Shown piece by piece: positions 35,231 to 47,740 of a stretch of 64,000 bases of DNA; position 1 is the first letter of the stretch, and each line of letters opens with the position of its first letter. The stretch spans positions 2,549,501 to 2,613,500 of the forward strand of contig NC_088310.1 in assembly GCF_910592395.1 (NCBI RefSeq), in the 5' to 3' direction. Source of the stretch: Lineus longissimus (Eukaryota; Nemertea; Pilidiophora; Heteronemertea; Lineidae). A program made the position numbers and the translations under genes. Below the pieces are notes generated by a model. That model saw only the letters and a program-made list of their open reading frames with translations, did not search any database and was not told the DNA's origin.

Positions 35231-38200
35231 TTTGAATCTTGGAATCACCCCCCCCCAAATTTCTTTTTAACTTCTTTTTTTTACAAGTTTTCTTGTTTCA
35301 TGAAATGCAGGAAACCTGAAGATATTCAAAAGACTCCAATCCAAAACCAATCAGTGCCATTCACAGATAGCAGCATAAATGAGAATAACTTTTTCCGAGA
35401 AGTCGAAAACCTATTACAAGTAGACAAATGCATTCACAGCTTGATAACAAAATAATTTTATGGGAAATTTATTTTAACATTGTCGTTTCATCTCATCTAT
35501 TGATGATATTGGTGGTCTGTGTTCCATGATGGCTTGTTGATGGTTCAATTCTTGATGGTGTTGGTGATATCTTTGTCTCCAGGCTACTCAGTTTCAGTTG
35601 TTTCTCTTTGCAAAGGAGTCTTTTAACATTGTTAAATTAAAGTCTTCTGACCTACCGGTTGAATCAAGTCTTCTGACCTACCTGTTGAAACCAAAGGGTA
35701 AAATAAGTACACATATTTCTATCACAATCATGTAACTAAATAATTCAGCAGGTTTCTGCATCCATTAATGAGTCATGGGCAGGCTATAATTTGGGTATTG
35801 ATAATCATGGAGGTTGCATCAGCTACAGTATTCCAACTCTGGTTGGACTCAGGGAACCTTAGGCGGAGCCCAATTTCTCTTTATAAACCAGTGAGATTTC
35901 ACTGCAAATCAGTCAATTCTGGCTCACTCAAGGTTGCCTAGCCTATCCACGACTTCGGTCCCATTTAGTGCCGACTGCCCGAGTCAGAACCCTCACCAGA
36001 GTAACACAGAGCCAGAAGTTCGGCCATTCTTCAATAAACCGTTACACCAGAAGAGAAGTCTTCCTTGAGTTGTGTATTACAGACAAGGATGAAGCAGCCA
36101 ATTTTGTTTGAGGGGGACAGGGAGTGTTACTTACCTTACCTTATGATACTGTTTCAGTACTTAGCTTGTCCCTCCTGTCCATTGCCATGCTGTCATGTTT
36201 CTTGGATACGCCTCAGGTTGGCATCTCCCTCCATCATCGTAGAGCTGAAATAAAATAGGGTGTTTTTTTAACAGTGCGCAATATTTTGTTTTTGGCAAGT
36301 ATTGTATTTTTTTTTAAATTTATGACAAGCAAGTGTTGAAGATTGAAATGAAAGCACATTCACTATACATCACAGTATTTGCATAGTTTGAAGCAAATCT
36401 GAATGCAATAAAGATACTTTAGTTACCAATGAGTGTGGCCATTAATTAAATAAATAGATGGATTGGTTTGGAAACAGGACTGTAGATGGCATCTCTACAA
36501 GGCGCTGTGGAACCAATAACAAAATGCACATGCGAGGGAAACAAAACGGTGGTCAGACATGTACAGGTGTGCCTAAAGTGACATTAATTCTAATATTGAC
36601 TGCAAGTCTTAAATAGAACAGATCTAAACAATATATGACAATAAACAATAAACAGAAACATCAAGATTTTCATCTACTTTATTTATCTACTATCCTTTAT
36701 ACTTCACATAAATCTTACAAAGTCGCATGATGAAGCGAGGGCAAACTGAACACATGTTCTGATGATTTTTTTATCTGGACGCCCTAAAATTGAACATGTG
36801 ACACTGAAGACAAAGCAAGTTGCACATGATGTCCAATCAGCGACTGTACTGTCACTGAGTTCTCAAGTCAAAAGATCAACAATAAAATAGTAAGGTCAAA
36901 GTTGTCTTTTTGCAATGCATAGATCAAATTCCACGGTGATCCTCTCAGAAGATTCGAAGACAGTAATATTGGCACCGTCTCTAGGTTCCAGCGAAAATCA
37001 ATGACTGTCTTCAAAGATACCGTTTGTCGCTGAATTATCAGTTTTATTTGGCATCTGGCACTCTGACCCGTCCACTTGGCATTTCATGTCAAATGTGTTG
37101 CAAGCCTTTTCAAATAAAGTCAAAGATTTCAGATTGTCTAGAGTGCCCTCATTCCTCCTGCCTCTGGTGGTGTTGTCCTATTACAGGAAGACTCTTGAAG
37201 ACTTGTTTTTGGGCAATGACTGAAAAAAAGGTTGGCAAACCAGAAAGAAGGCCACCACGAAACAGAGGAAACTGAGGACTGAGGCACGTTCTGCAGCTAA
37301 TATCTGTGACATCATAATAAATATGGGAAATCTTAATCCCCAAACAAGCAACCTCCTTTTCGGGGCAGTTATATTCAAAAGTTACTACCCTTGCGCCGGG
37401 TGCTAAATGCACGTTCATTGGATGGGAAAATTAGATCACATTAGACTATTTATTTAGAAAAGAATTAATTTTTAAAATAGCACACAACAGCATATCTGCA
37501 GGCATTGTAATGCATATGTTCGACATTTACGATAGATATGCAAAGATTACCTCTTACATGCGATGATTTTAGCCCTTTTCTTTCTTTCTTTCCTTTCTTT
37601 TGTTTCGACATGGCCCAGAAACAGAGCATGGCAGCATTGTTATCCTTGGGACATTTACATAAACATGGTAAAGTAACATTTTAACATCAGTTTCATCATC
37701 CCGTCTATTGATGATATCAGCGGCCTATCACGATTCAATGGTATCTTGCTAATGAATAATTCTTGATGTTATTGGTATTGATGCGGTCTCTTCGTCTCCA
37801 AGCAGCATACCCAAATTAATTAGCTCTCTCCTCAAGGGAGTCTTTGGAGATGGTCATATTTACCCTTTTTTGCATAGTCTCACCTACCTGCGAGTGGAGA
37901 AGGGATGTTAAAATTACCTTACCTTAAAATAATGTTTCCTCCAACAATGTGTGTCCTATTAACTGCATTTTTCCATATTCTCCTGTGGTAGTCGATCCTC
38001 AATGCTGTCTGAGATTGTGGCTCCATCCTGAATCCGTCTCCCTTCGTCATTTACTGTCTATATTATTGTCTAGTCGAAGCTGGAATTTGATTTAAAGAAG
38101 TTAATATTGTGCAGAAATCAACAAGTTTTCTAATTCTTACTCTACAGCAATTGCTCTGTAAGCCTAATCTTCAGTCTTGGGAGGAATTTGGACTTCTACT

Positions 38201-40183
38201 TGGAATCTTCCTGTTGGCCATCTTGCAGATTTGAATTACATGTATATTTACACTCAAATCATGTCTTGGCATAATGTTGAAGACTGGTCCTTCTGATTTA
38301 TCAACAAAATATCTTGTAACTGAATATATGTCATGATATCTGTTAGCACCATAGTCCAAACAGTAGCAAATTGACAAATCGTTCATACACTACTCACTTC
38401 TACCCAACTGTCCATCACATGCTAAGACCCCCATTTTGTCAAGGATCGGAACAATAGGAAGATTTATCACATGTTGAAAGCCATTTCTGCACTTCGTTGG
38501 TGACTACCTGGCATGCCCTTATTTGACATACACATGTCAATCAAGTAATGAACTGTGAATCAACGAGCCAATGAAAATGAGGCAACGTGAAAAAGGATGC
38601 CACGCCTCTATAATCAGGAGATGGATTGCCAATACCCTTCAAAGGGAGTCTGCCATCGGTCAGTTGACAACTGCTCCCTGGTTGTTGATTTACTTTAGTA
38701 TCCTCTTAGTCGATTAGCTGATGATGTTGATTACAATCCTCCAGCAAAGCTTTTTGATTTTTTTCACTCAAAGGATACAGGTTCATGGGGGGAGGGGGGA
38801 CCTTACCTTACCTTGCATTTCCACCAAGATAAAGTTTGACATCTGTTCCACACAAATGACACTTGATTTGTCTCCAACATGTCTCTCCCAAATCCTGTTT
38901 ACAGTCCAGGCGTTGATGTCCCTCTTTGTCATCCATCTCCTTTGCTCTGGGATTGTCGTCACAGCATCAGTTCTGTCACCTTCGGTCATCGTCATCTCCA
39001 TCCTGGCTCTCATCTCTACACATGTCAAACAGTTGAATGAAAAAAAGATGCAAGAATTGAAACATTTTGATATTTAAGACTAAAAAGAAGACAATCTTTG
39101 AAGACATGTTTTTACACCAAGACATCAGTCCGTCACAAGAGTGATCATCCTCACAGAATGCTGATATTCTGGTTGCCGAGCTGCTTAATCATCAAGTGAG
39201 TTATAAACCAGCATTCTTCTGACATTCCTTTTTCCAAGATTCTTGAATCCTAAGTTTTCTTTTTTCACAGGTTTTCAAATAATTTCTTCTGGCAATGCAA
39301 TGACTGAATGAGACAGTTTTGCTGAAAGCGTGAAATTTCATTTGAGTATATTTGACCAAGATCAAGAGAAATGCCATTCATAAGATTTCATTCCGTATGC
39401 GTATATATGTACGTACATGTTGTAGATCTCAACGTCCCTACAGTTATTTCATGCCCTCATTAATTATTCAAGACGGGCACGGGTGGTGTCCACAAATTTG
39501 AAATTTACATACAGTGTACACGTGCATGTGCATATAGGCGCCATGTTGCCGGCGGCGGCAAAAAGCGAAATTTTCTCATCGATCGACCCGAGATCAGAGT
39601 AATTTTATCATTTTCAGCATGTTCAGCATGTTCAGCATGTTCAGCATGTTCAGCATGTTCAGAGCTTTTCATTTTCTTGACGCGCAACTTACAAGAAAGC
39701 GCTATTAAATTCAGCGACGGAAATGATGAAACAATGTATTTCGCTATGATGACGAGCACGCCCTTTTCAGATTTCGATTCGGGCCGTTTTCGTTTCAAGT
39801 TGCTGTCATTCTGGTGTTGATTTTGTGTGGCAACTTTCCCCAAAATGATATCAAAGGAAACTTTAGTTAATTGGTTGATAAACTGTATAAATTTGGACAA
39901 CTTCGTCATTCAAAACGCTGCGAATTCACCGAAATCATTTCAATGCATGGTTTGAACCATGTGCACCTCAGACGCAGAAGAGAAACAGAATGATTTCGGC
40001 TCGTTTACCCAGTGAAATCCACTCAATTTTAGATATTTTAGGCCTAGCTGGTTTCGGGAATTTCAAAAGATGATTTGAACCGTGAAAAATGAATAAATGT
40101 CAACAAAAGTAGACAATTTGACGAAATAGAAATGAGAACTCACCCGACATGCGTCCGACCGAAGGGCGCGTCCATGAAATAAT
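35231..40183. other. Gene desert with a triplicated exon-like block
   Basis: Three diverged copies of a block (about 35490-36250, 37690-38060 and 38700-39030) share GATGATAT..TGGTGG-type sequence, a CTCCA..AAGGAGTCTTT step and TTACCTTACCTT. On the minus strand the last of these is a splice-donor-like AAGGTAAGGTAA that follows an open stretch. No reading frame is conserved across the three, so I do not call a gene. The rest shows no supported gene; a 9-bp repeat lies at 39613-39662. Confidence 0.5.
39613..39662. repeat. 9-bp simple repeat
   Basis: About five and a half copies of TTCAGCATG. On the minus strand it would encode Glu-His-Ala repeats inside a 134-codon open frame, but that frame has no start or splice support. 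Confidence 0.9.
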
Positions 40184-40304
40184 GAGCGCGAAAGATATCA
40201 AACTGAGGCAGACGCTGCTGAGACTAGACTGGCTGGCCCCTCCCATTTCGACCAATCGCGTTGAAGCTACAGACGGGAGCGCGAAAGATATCAAACTGAG
40301 GCAG
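40184..40304. repeat. 28-bp direct repeat next to the 40.3-kb element
   Basis: GAGCGCGAAAGATATCAAAC plus TGAGGCAG occurs at 40184-40211 and 40277-40304, a spacing of 93 bp. The second copy directly touches the terminal inverted repeat of the next element. Confidence 0.9.
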
Positions 40305-40770
40305 GGTGGAGGCTAATTCCCCAAAGCGCCAGGGACCTTCATTAATATTCATCTATTATCACAGATCATGTGATTCTACGTCACCAGCGGGAATTTCAAC
40401 CACTGGGCCACACCCAGATCAGGAGTCGAAGATTATTCCCTGTGGGTTGGGCAGACCCCAAACTATTCCATAATATAACAATTAAACCCATATTTTACCT
40501 TGCGAACAAAGTACTAAGATGACCTGTCAATATTTTCACAACAAAATTTCAAAAACATTGGCTACCCCAAACTTTTAAACATAGATAACTACTTGAGTAT
40601 ACCGCAGTACTTCATCCATGTGGATTTCTAAAAATAGCGCTAACATGAACCATGTGACACTGTGGGTGTAAACAAATGGCACGTGATCTCATTGACAGCG
40701 TAAAAGTTAATATGACGTCATACATGAATATTAATGAAGGTCCCTGGCGCTTTGGGAATTAGCCCCCACC
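40305..40770. mobile_element. Short copy of the ~42-bp-TIR element, just upstream of ERLEC1
   Basis: Ends GGTGGAGGCTAATTCCCCAA and TTGGGAATTAGCCCCCACC are inverted, and the inverted match continues for over 40 bp through ACCTTCATTAATATTCAT. The interior aligns with 19656-20960 in reverse orientation. It encodes nothing and lies within 140 bp of the ERLEC1 start codon, so it probably forms part of the promoter. Confidence 0.9.
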
Positions 40771-40797
40771 GAGTGCGGAGCTGCTGTCGATGTGGCC

Positions 40798-40808
40798 AAG
40801 ATGGCTGC
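40798..40808 (+). promoter_or_regulatory. YY1-like motif at the ERLEC1 start
   Basis: AAGATGGCTGC, one change from the YY1 consensus AAGATGGCGGC, lies 100 bp before the start codon and in the gene's direction. YY1 sites commonly mark transcription starts of housekeeping genes. Motif match only. Confidence 0.45.
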
Positions 40809-40907
40809 GACCATGAATAGAAATTTTTGTTTACAACACTCTTGGTCAAAATATGCCCTCAAACTCCACTTTTAAAGTTCAAATCGATAGCAGCCTGTGA
40901 TAGAAAG

Positions 40908-43900
40908 ATGGTGCATGATGTGGAGTACCAAACGTTGTTGCTTTATGCAATATTCTTGACGTGTGCCGCAAATTATGACCCCAGAGGCGATGACATCCTT
41001 TTCCATGTAAACTGGCCAGGCCCAGGATCAATGAGTCCAGAATTTCAGTTTGTAAGTCACTGAAGTGCATGAAGATGAACAGTTGAACGTTTTTCGACTG
41101 TGCCACCGTGCTTCCCGTTTGAGTCAGGATACTTTTTAAGTGTAAGCATAGCACAGCTTCATCTTCCAGCCTAACATGAGGTAGTCGATAACATTTATTT
41201 ATTTGTTCAATTCTAGGATGATCCAACCAGTGGCAGTGAGAACATCATGGAGATGATGACACCAGATAATGAAAGATACAGGTGTTTTCTTCCGAAGCAT
41301 GCAAAGGGAAAATCAGAGCAGGTTGGTGCATACAAAATGCCTTACATTTACATTTGTGCCATTGGCAGTGCTCCTAGAGGCTAGTACAGTGGATGGTGTC
41401 ATCGCCATGAGTTGAGGGTAGTGCTCCGGAGTATTGGATTATAGGCAATTCACATGCAGCTTGAACAGTAAAATTATCACAAGAGAAATTCTAACTGTTC
41501 GAAGCATTGGGGCCGTGAAGGTATTCGTGATTGAGTTTGACTACCATCTTTTGGCACCACTAAACTTTGACCTGTTCACTTCATAGTACAATGTAACCCA
41601 TCTTCATGTGTATTTTAATTTACAATTTTGGTTTGTTTCAAGTTTCTCTTTTCTGTTGCAGGGAATTAGCGATTATTCAGGACCAGGGGCCATGGACTTA
41701 ATTGATCCCTTATTTTCCTTGTCCAGTTGTTCATATAGAGTGAGTATTTCCCTTTATTGATAATGGTAATATTGGTACCATTTGGTCGAATGTCCTCCTC
41801 TCTTGAGTGCTTCATTGAGAAATATTACTGGTTTCAAATTTAGGTTGCTATCTACCTATAGAAAGTTTGCTTTTAACCCTTTTGCTACATCCACAGTGTA
41901 AAAGCATGTAAACTCACCCATCATTCAAAGGTGACAGCACTGTGACTAAGTGCATATGGAGTGAAACGAAAAACAATGCATGTACCATGCTGCGGGTCAG
42001 TAGTACTGTAGGGGCCGTGTCATTCTATGTACCCCATGGTGGGTCAAGGGTGGCAAAAGGGTTAGTACGGATGGCTGTATATTCATACATTTTGTTGCAG
42101 ATTGAGAGTTATTGGACATATGAGTTGTGTCATGGGAAACATCTCCGGCAATATCATGAAGAAAAGGAGCCAGGAAAGGTAAGGCCTGGACTCTGCTTTA
42201 TAAAACCAAGAGAAAACAATTTGTCGTCCCTGTTTTATGAAGACTTCTGAACAGCATCTGCCTCATGTGACATGACAAGTCGTAATCTACATTGGTGGTG
42301 ACTTTGGGGGGGGGGGGGTGGCGCAGGAGGCACATGCTCCATTGTTTTCCATTTGAAAAACTTGGTCATGAGGTGCACTTTATAACTTTAATAAGTTTTT
42401 TTTGAAACACATAACTTTTAAGATTTCTGAACATTTTGGATGTTTATCTATCGCAGAATTCTTTTGAGTTTCATTTTCTGAAATATTCTGTTCATAAATC
42501 AATCAATTCTTCCTTGATTTCAGCCTATAAAATTGCAGGAATTCTTCTTGGGCAAATACAAGTTGGCAGGTAAGTGAATCTCAGATTGAATGATGTTGTC
42601 AAAGAAAGCCACATTGTTAGTTGAAATGATGTCTCATATCGTAAAATCCAAGACGGGTGTCATTGTGTTGTTGATGTCAGAACAACGCAACAGTGAGATT
42701 GAGGTCATGACATAAGAGAGGATCTCGACGCTAGCCAGAAGTGATTATGTAACATCACCACATGTAAATGGCAGCCTCCATGGATTGAGGATCTCGGCGA
42801 TTGTTTTGGTGAGCAAGGCCAGCAAGAGATTGAAAACAATTTCATAGAAACAGTATATGATCTTGAATCAGCGAAACAAGTTTCTGGACCCTGTTAATAA
42901 GTCAAGGTCCCTCAACTAGACATTTTCTTTATTCTAGATCAAACATCGCAAGAAAAACAAGCAACAGAAAAGGTAGGTTTTCTGGAATTACGTTACACGA
43001 TTTTGTCAAATCAGATGTTAAAAATGTGACTTCACTGTGTGAATGAGGTGAAAATGGCCAGTACCTGATTTTCCTATCTAGCATCATATTTTCCTTTCCA
43101 GCCCAAAACCGTCAAAGTTGAGGGTTACGAGTTTCCATACTACATGGTGAATATGACGGAAGGAACAAAATGTGACTTAACGAATCATCCACGGCGTACC
43201 ACCCTGGCTTACGTCTGCCAACCTGACGGAAAGGGAGAAATCTACGAAATAAAAGAGATCTCTACTTGTGAATATCAGGTTGTGGTGTTTACGAGGTTAC
43301 TCTGCTCACATCCTGGATTTAAGTAAGTAAGGGTGGGAGGGTCACTGCATGTCCTGTTCTAATAGCAAGATTATATTGAATTGACATCTCACTAGAAAAG
43401 ATTGGTCACTGGTGGTGGAATGCTCATGGCCACTTGCAACGTATTTTCACACTTATTGCTGCGTAATACTGACATGATTCAATCCAGGGCAAGTGCTAAT
43501 CCTGTGGTATAGATCTGCTGCACCAGCATTGAAGTCACTGCAGTGAGCCTTTAGGTAAATGAAGTGCCATTTAAAATGATAGTCACCTGATCTTAACGCT
43601 CAATTTCAATGCTAGTCAGGTAGATCAGTAAATTCTTTTAGTCTTCTCGAATCGAGGCAAGTTCCTGAGAAATCATTTCATTTTACAATTTCAGACAAAA
43701 GACTTCTTATGTAAATAGTATTGCTTGTCACTCTGTGGGTGTAGCGCCAAAACGTCCAAAAACTCTTGATAATTTAGAACTTGAAAGTGCACAGGGAAGA
43801 TATACTTTGGTAAGTATTTTTGTGTAACTTCAAATCCCCTAAGTTTTTCACAACTTGAATTTAAGGAGTCGATATCAAACTGAAAATTACCCCAGCCCAA

Positions 43901-46646
43901 ATTTACCAGTGTGCCCCCAACTGTTGAAAATTCCAGTTGGATAGAAAATTTTTCACATTTTTATGTATCATATACCAATGAAGATGGAGAGTATCTTATA
44001 ATTTGTTATCTTACTAACCAGCCAGTAGAACAGCCCGAGACAGGCGGCAGCACAGCAGAACGGCCCATTGAACAACCTGCTGCACCTCAAGAGAAGCCAG
44101 AAGTCACTTTGTCTGCCAACTCTGCCGCAAGCAAACAACTCTTGAGAGATTTCCTTAATGGGGACTATTGTCTTACTGGGGTGAGTATGGTGCTCCGTCT
44201 AAATGGGACCAAAGAAGGGATACAGCTTAGTTTTGTACATTCATTACTCCCTATCATTCTCTTTAGGGATGTTACAGTTAGTGTCCTAGCCAGTCATATA
44301 TGGTCAAAAAACATATTGACTTTCAGAAAGTTCTCCTACATGAAAAGAAAAATATTACCATCCGTCTTACCTTCTGAATGAAACCAGATTGCATCTTCTA
44401 CATCACATCACTTCACTTCTATTGTTTTACCCCTGACCCTGTCACCTCACTTTCCTCTTCCCACAGCCCACTAGTAACGAGTTATAGATGTGATAACTGG
44501 TTATGTTGACGCATCTGCTAGATTTCTCCAGTTGTTGTATCTAAGTTTGGTTCGATGTTGTTAAATTATTCAAATGGCCTGCATGTTGATGTAATTGGGG
44601 GCATAAATGTGAACCTGTGTGCTTTCTGTTTCATGTGAAATAGTTGTAATATTGAGTTTGCAGTGACTGGAGCGTCTGGGCACCACACATGTCAAGCCTG
44701 CTGCAGATCAGAGCTGCAAGCAGATTTCAGTTCTCATCCATGAGTGGTGTTGCTGATTTGTCTTCTGTCCTCAGGCAGAATTCGTCGAGTTGCTAGATGT
44801 GTAGTTGTTGATCTGTGGTCGCGTTTGATTAGTATGTTGATGTTGTGTGGTATGTCATATCTGATACAATAATCAAAATCCTAACATCAAAATATCCAAG
44901 GCTAATACAGTTGTTGATCTCTGACTTAAATTACAAAACATTCAACTTTAAAAAGTGTTTACTAAGTTTTATGACTGAAACAATGAACCGACGCAAAGCT
45001 CAAAATCCATGACATTCACCCCAAGTTAAAAAACTTTATCTTTTGACAACCTTTCCCCCTCTAATCATTTAGAGTGATACATGTAGTTTCATTCATGTTA
45101 TCAATCAGATGCTTAAGTGAATTATAATTAGTATTGTTTGCTCTTGTTCCAGGGGAGTGGATGGTGGCGCCACGAGTTCTGTTTCTCAAAACATGTATCG
45201 CAGTATCATGATGTAAGTCGCTTTCAATGACATTCTCCAAAGTATGACTGCTGAACACTGTTCGATAGATTGTCCTCTGCCATGGATCCTGTCTTTGAAT
45301 TGCTGATTTGGGGCACAAGAATTTTCATGTAAGCAAACTTTCACCCAATGTGTTAACTTTAATGGAAAACACCAACAAAAGTAATTCTTTCACTTTGAAA
45401 TGAGTATGGGCCAACATATTTGAACAAATCTGTCAATTTCTTTTTGTTATTTGAGTTTTTTGACATATTTTTTTTGCAGAGTAAAGATGGCCGAGAAATA
45501 ATTTATTTAGGGAAATGGGATGAAGGTGTACATAGAATGTATTTGGAAAATAATCCTGAGAAACGTCCAAAACACAACAACGAAAAACAGTAAGTTTAAT
45601 ATTGAAGATTCTTGAACTTGTCTCAATTAGAAAGAAAAAATTAATTATGGGCTTTTTCAGAAGTAAATTTTCCTGTCCCTTGGGCCAGTTTGAAAACTAC
45701 TGGACCAGGTTTTTGTATGTATCCATGTTGACGAAGTGCATTGAATTTTTTTACATTTTCCCCTCTCTGTAACTTCTATGTTATCCACACTTTACTGGAA
45801 CAGTAGATGGGTACAAGGTGTGGGACACCTGGCCGTAGAAACACAATAACTATACCCATGAGTCAGTTTGCCTCATTGTCCCTTTAAGTTATAAATTGTC
45901 TTTTAGATATGTTATGCATTACTACGCCGGTGGTGATTTGTGTGAGTTGACTGGGAAACAGAGATATGTCGAGGTCAAACTCAGGTAGGTGACTAAACCT
46001 CTTCTTTTTCTTCGATGACTATACTACATTTACAGAACCAGGCTAATGTCTCATATACACCTAACTGTCATCTCTTCTTCCTCCATCCATCCTAGGAGCT
46101 TTGTCTCCATGGATGCACCGTTGGACCATGTGGCCAGTCTCTAAGTTCTGGAGCACATTCTCGGGTATTTGGTCTGAATGGATCGAAACCCGATCAGATC
46201 AACATCTTGTTCAAATATTTTCCCTTTACACTTTCAGATGCAAAGAGGATCCTTCCAGACCAACAGCAATGGCTATCTACCTGATGGAAGACAGCACATG
46301 TACTTATACCCTTGTGGTAGGTTCACAGATTAGTTTTAAGATATCCCAGCAATCCTCTCATACAACCATTGTTCTGGTCTGGCATGGCTCACCCTGAACA
46401 AGAGCACATGGAAGGGACAGTCGCCCTCAGAATGTTAATCAAGAACATCTGCTTCCCTGTGATATTGATTGGTATCCCCATGCCTTATGCCTGTCATGGG
46501 CTGCCATGCCACCCCTCAGAAAAAAATCGTTGGCGGCAGTATCCTAATCTTGGATTTTCTTCATTTCTTTACAGGTTGAATCTCCTGTCCTGTGTTCTCT
46601 GATCGAGGCAGCCGATATGGATGGTATCTTCCCTATTCCGAGTTGA
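40908..46646 (+). CDS. ERLEC1: Endoplasmic reticulum lectin 1 (XTP3-B), 459 aa, 14 exons
   Basis: ERLEC1 is an ER-lumen lectin that reads trimmed N-glycans and hands misfolded glycoproteins to the SEL1L-HRD1 degradation complex. Exons: 40908-41051, 41217-41321, 41662-41739, 42101-42178, 42524-42569, 42938-42972, 43102-43322, 43695-43809, 44022-44180, 45153-45212, 45480-45589, 45907-45984, 46238-46316, 46575-46646; all GT-AG and in phase. It has a signal peptide (residues 1 to about 21), then [11 protein letters not shown] as in the family. MRH domain 1 holds [20 protein letters not shown] (sugar-site Gln), [11 protein letters not shown] (Arg) and STCEYQ (Glu, Tyr). MRH domain 2 holds [20 protein letters not shown] and [16 protein letters not shown], but its last block is STCTYTL, with Thr where the sugar-binding Glu would be; human ERLEC1 also lacks Glu there. 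The length is near the human 483. Confidence 0.96.
41878..42061. mobile_element. piggyBac-type MITE in ERLEC1 intron 3
   Basis: CCCTTTTGC and GCAAAAGGG form inverted termini next to TTAA on the left and TTAG on the right, the target and terminal pattern of piggyBac elements (right TTAA decayed by one base). The 184-bp interior encodes nothing. It ends about 40 bp before the exon 4 acceptor. Confidence 0.7.
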
Positions 46647-47740
46647 GGGGAGACATATCTGTGATTTCATCTTTACACTGATTCATCATATCAAGTATAA
46701 AAGTGATTGGCTATGATAGACTTGCCTGAATCTTAGGCGACTGATGAAGATTTTTGGTGGGAGGCAGTTTAAATAGTACTTTTCACACTCTGACTGCTTT
46801 GGAAGAATAAAAGTCTACAGTGGCTACCAACAAGTATATTCAATCTGATGAAGCAGTGATCTTGGCTCATTGAGGACTGGTGCTATTTCATCAAAATAGG
46901 CCTGGTCTGTTTGTTTACTCTGGTGGTCATTCCATGAAAATGGCACACGCCACTGCTGTGTTGGCACCTGATAAAACTTGAGTTAATTCTCCCGGGTGAC
47001 ATCATCAGAATGATATCATTGTAATTAGATACAAAAGGTGTCTCCATCAACCCTTGTTGAACGATATTTACTTGAGACAAACTACTTTGAAGCCAAACCA
47101 TCACAGGTGTTCAGTAGGAGAGTCGGTGTCAGTGAAATACTTGAGTACTAAATTGGTGTAGGGTTATGTACTATTCATTTTGTATTGATTTCATTGGTGC
47201 ATTATCTTGTATGCAAAGTGGACTTAAGAAAGAACCCTTCTTGCCATTGATCTTACAAAAATGTATTATTTGTGTTGGTCCAGTCTAAATATTTGTTATT
47301 ATGATATTGTGAGCATAAGGAAACTATTGCCTGCACTAATTGACAAGATAGGTTCTGGTCAGTTCTCTTTGCTTTCAGCTTCACTTCTCTTAATGAAAAA
47401 GAGCTATTTCAGACAGTACTTTTCAATGTTAGGCTCCCTTTTGCACTCCCTAGGGATATTATGGAGGACACTACAGGCATAGTTGTAAATTTAAAATGCA
47501 TCCGTTGTTCGCAAAGTTGGGGATAGATGGCAGAGTATCTTACATTCGGGTGGTAATTTGGTCCCAGGTGACATCATGTCCATAGCAAATCTACGAACCT
47601 AGCTAAGATTTGAGTAATTTTTTGGATTGTTTTCAAAGGTTTTCTCATATATGAAGTCATTTGTGGTGTGTGAAACATGTTTTTTCATGAATAAAACTGT
47701 ATTTTAAGTGAAAGCTGTCTTTTCGTTTAGGTAAAATTGT
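46647..47740 (+). other. ERLEC1 3' UTR
   Basis: About 1 kb of unique, non-coding sequence from the stop codon to the first minisatellite unit. AATAAA-type hexamers occur near 46806 and at 47690. Confidence 0.6.
47690..47695 (+). terminator. Candidate ERLEC1 polyadenylation signal AATAAA
   Basis: A canonical hexamer about 1.04 kb after the stop codon and some 50 bp before minisatellite array B begins. It is the most distal candidate before the repeats. Confidence 0.6.

Noticed and set aside
38783-39028. A zinc-binding protein exon on the minus strand
   Set aside because: The frame with CHLCG has an in-frame stop shortly upstream and is not conserved in the sister blocks, so it is kept only as part of a finding.
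39505-39909. 134-codon minus-strand open frame with Glu-His-Ala repeats
   Set aside because: It spans a simple 9-bp repeat, has no splice sites or known domain, and composition is not protein-like.
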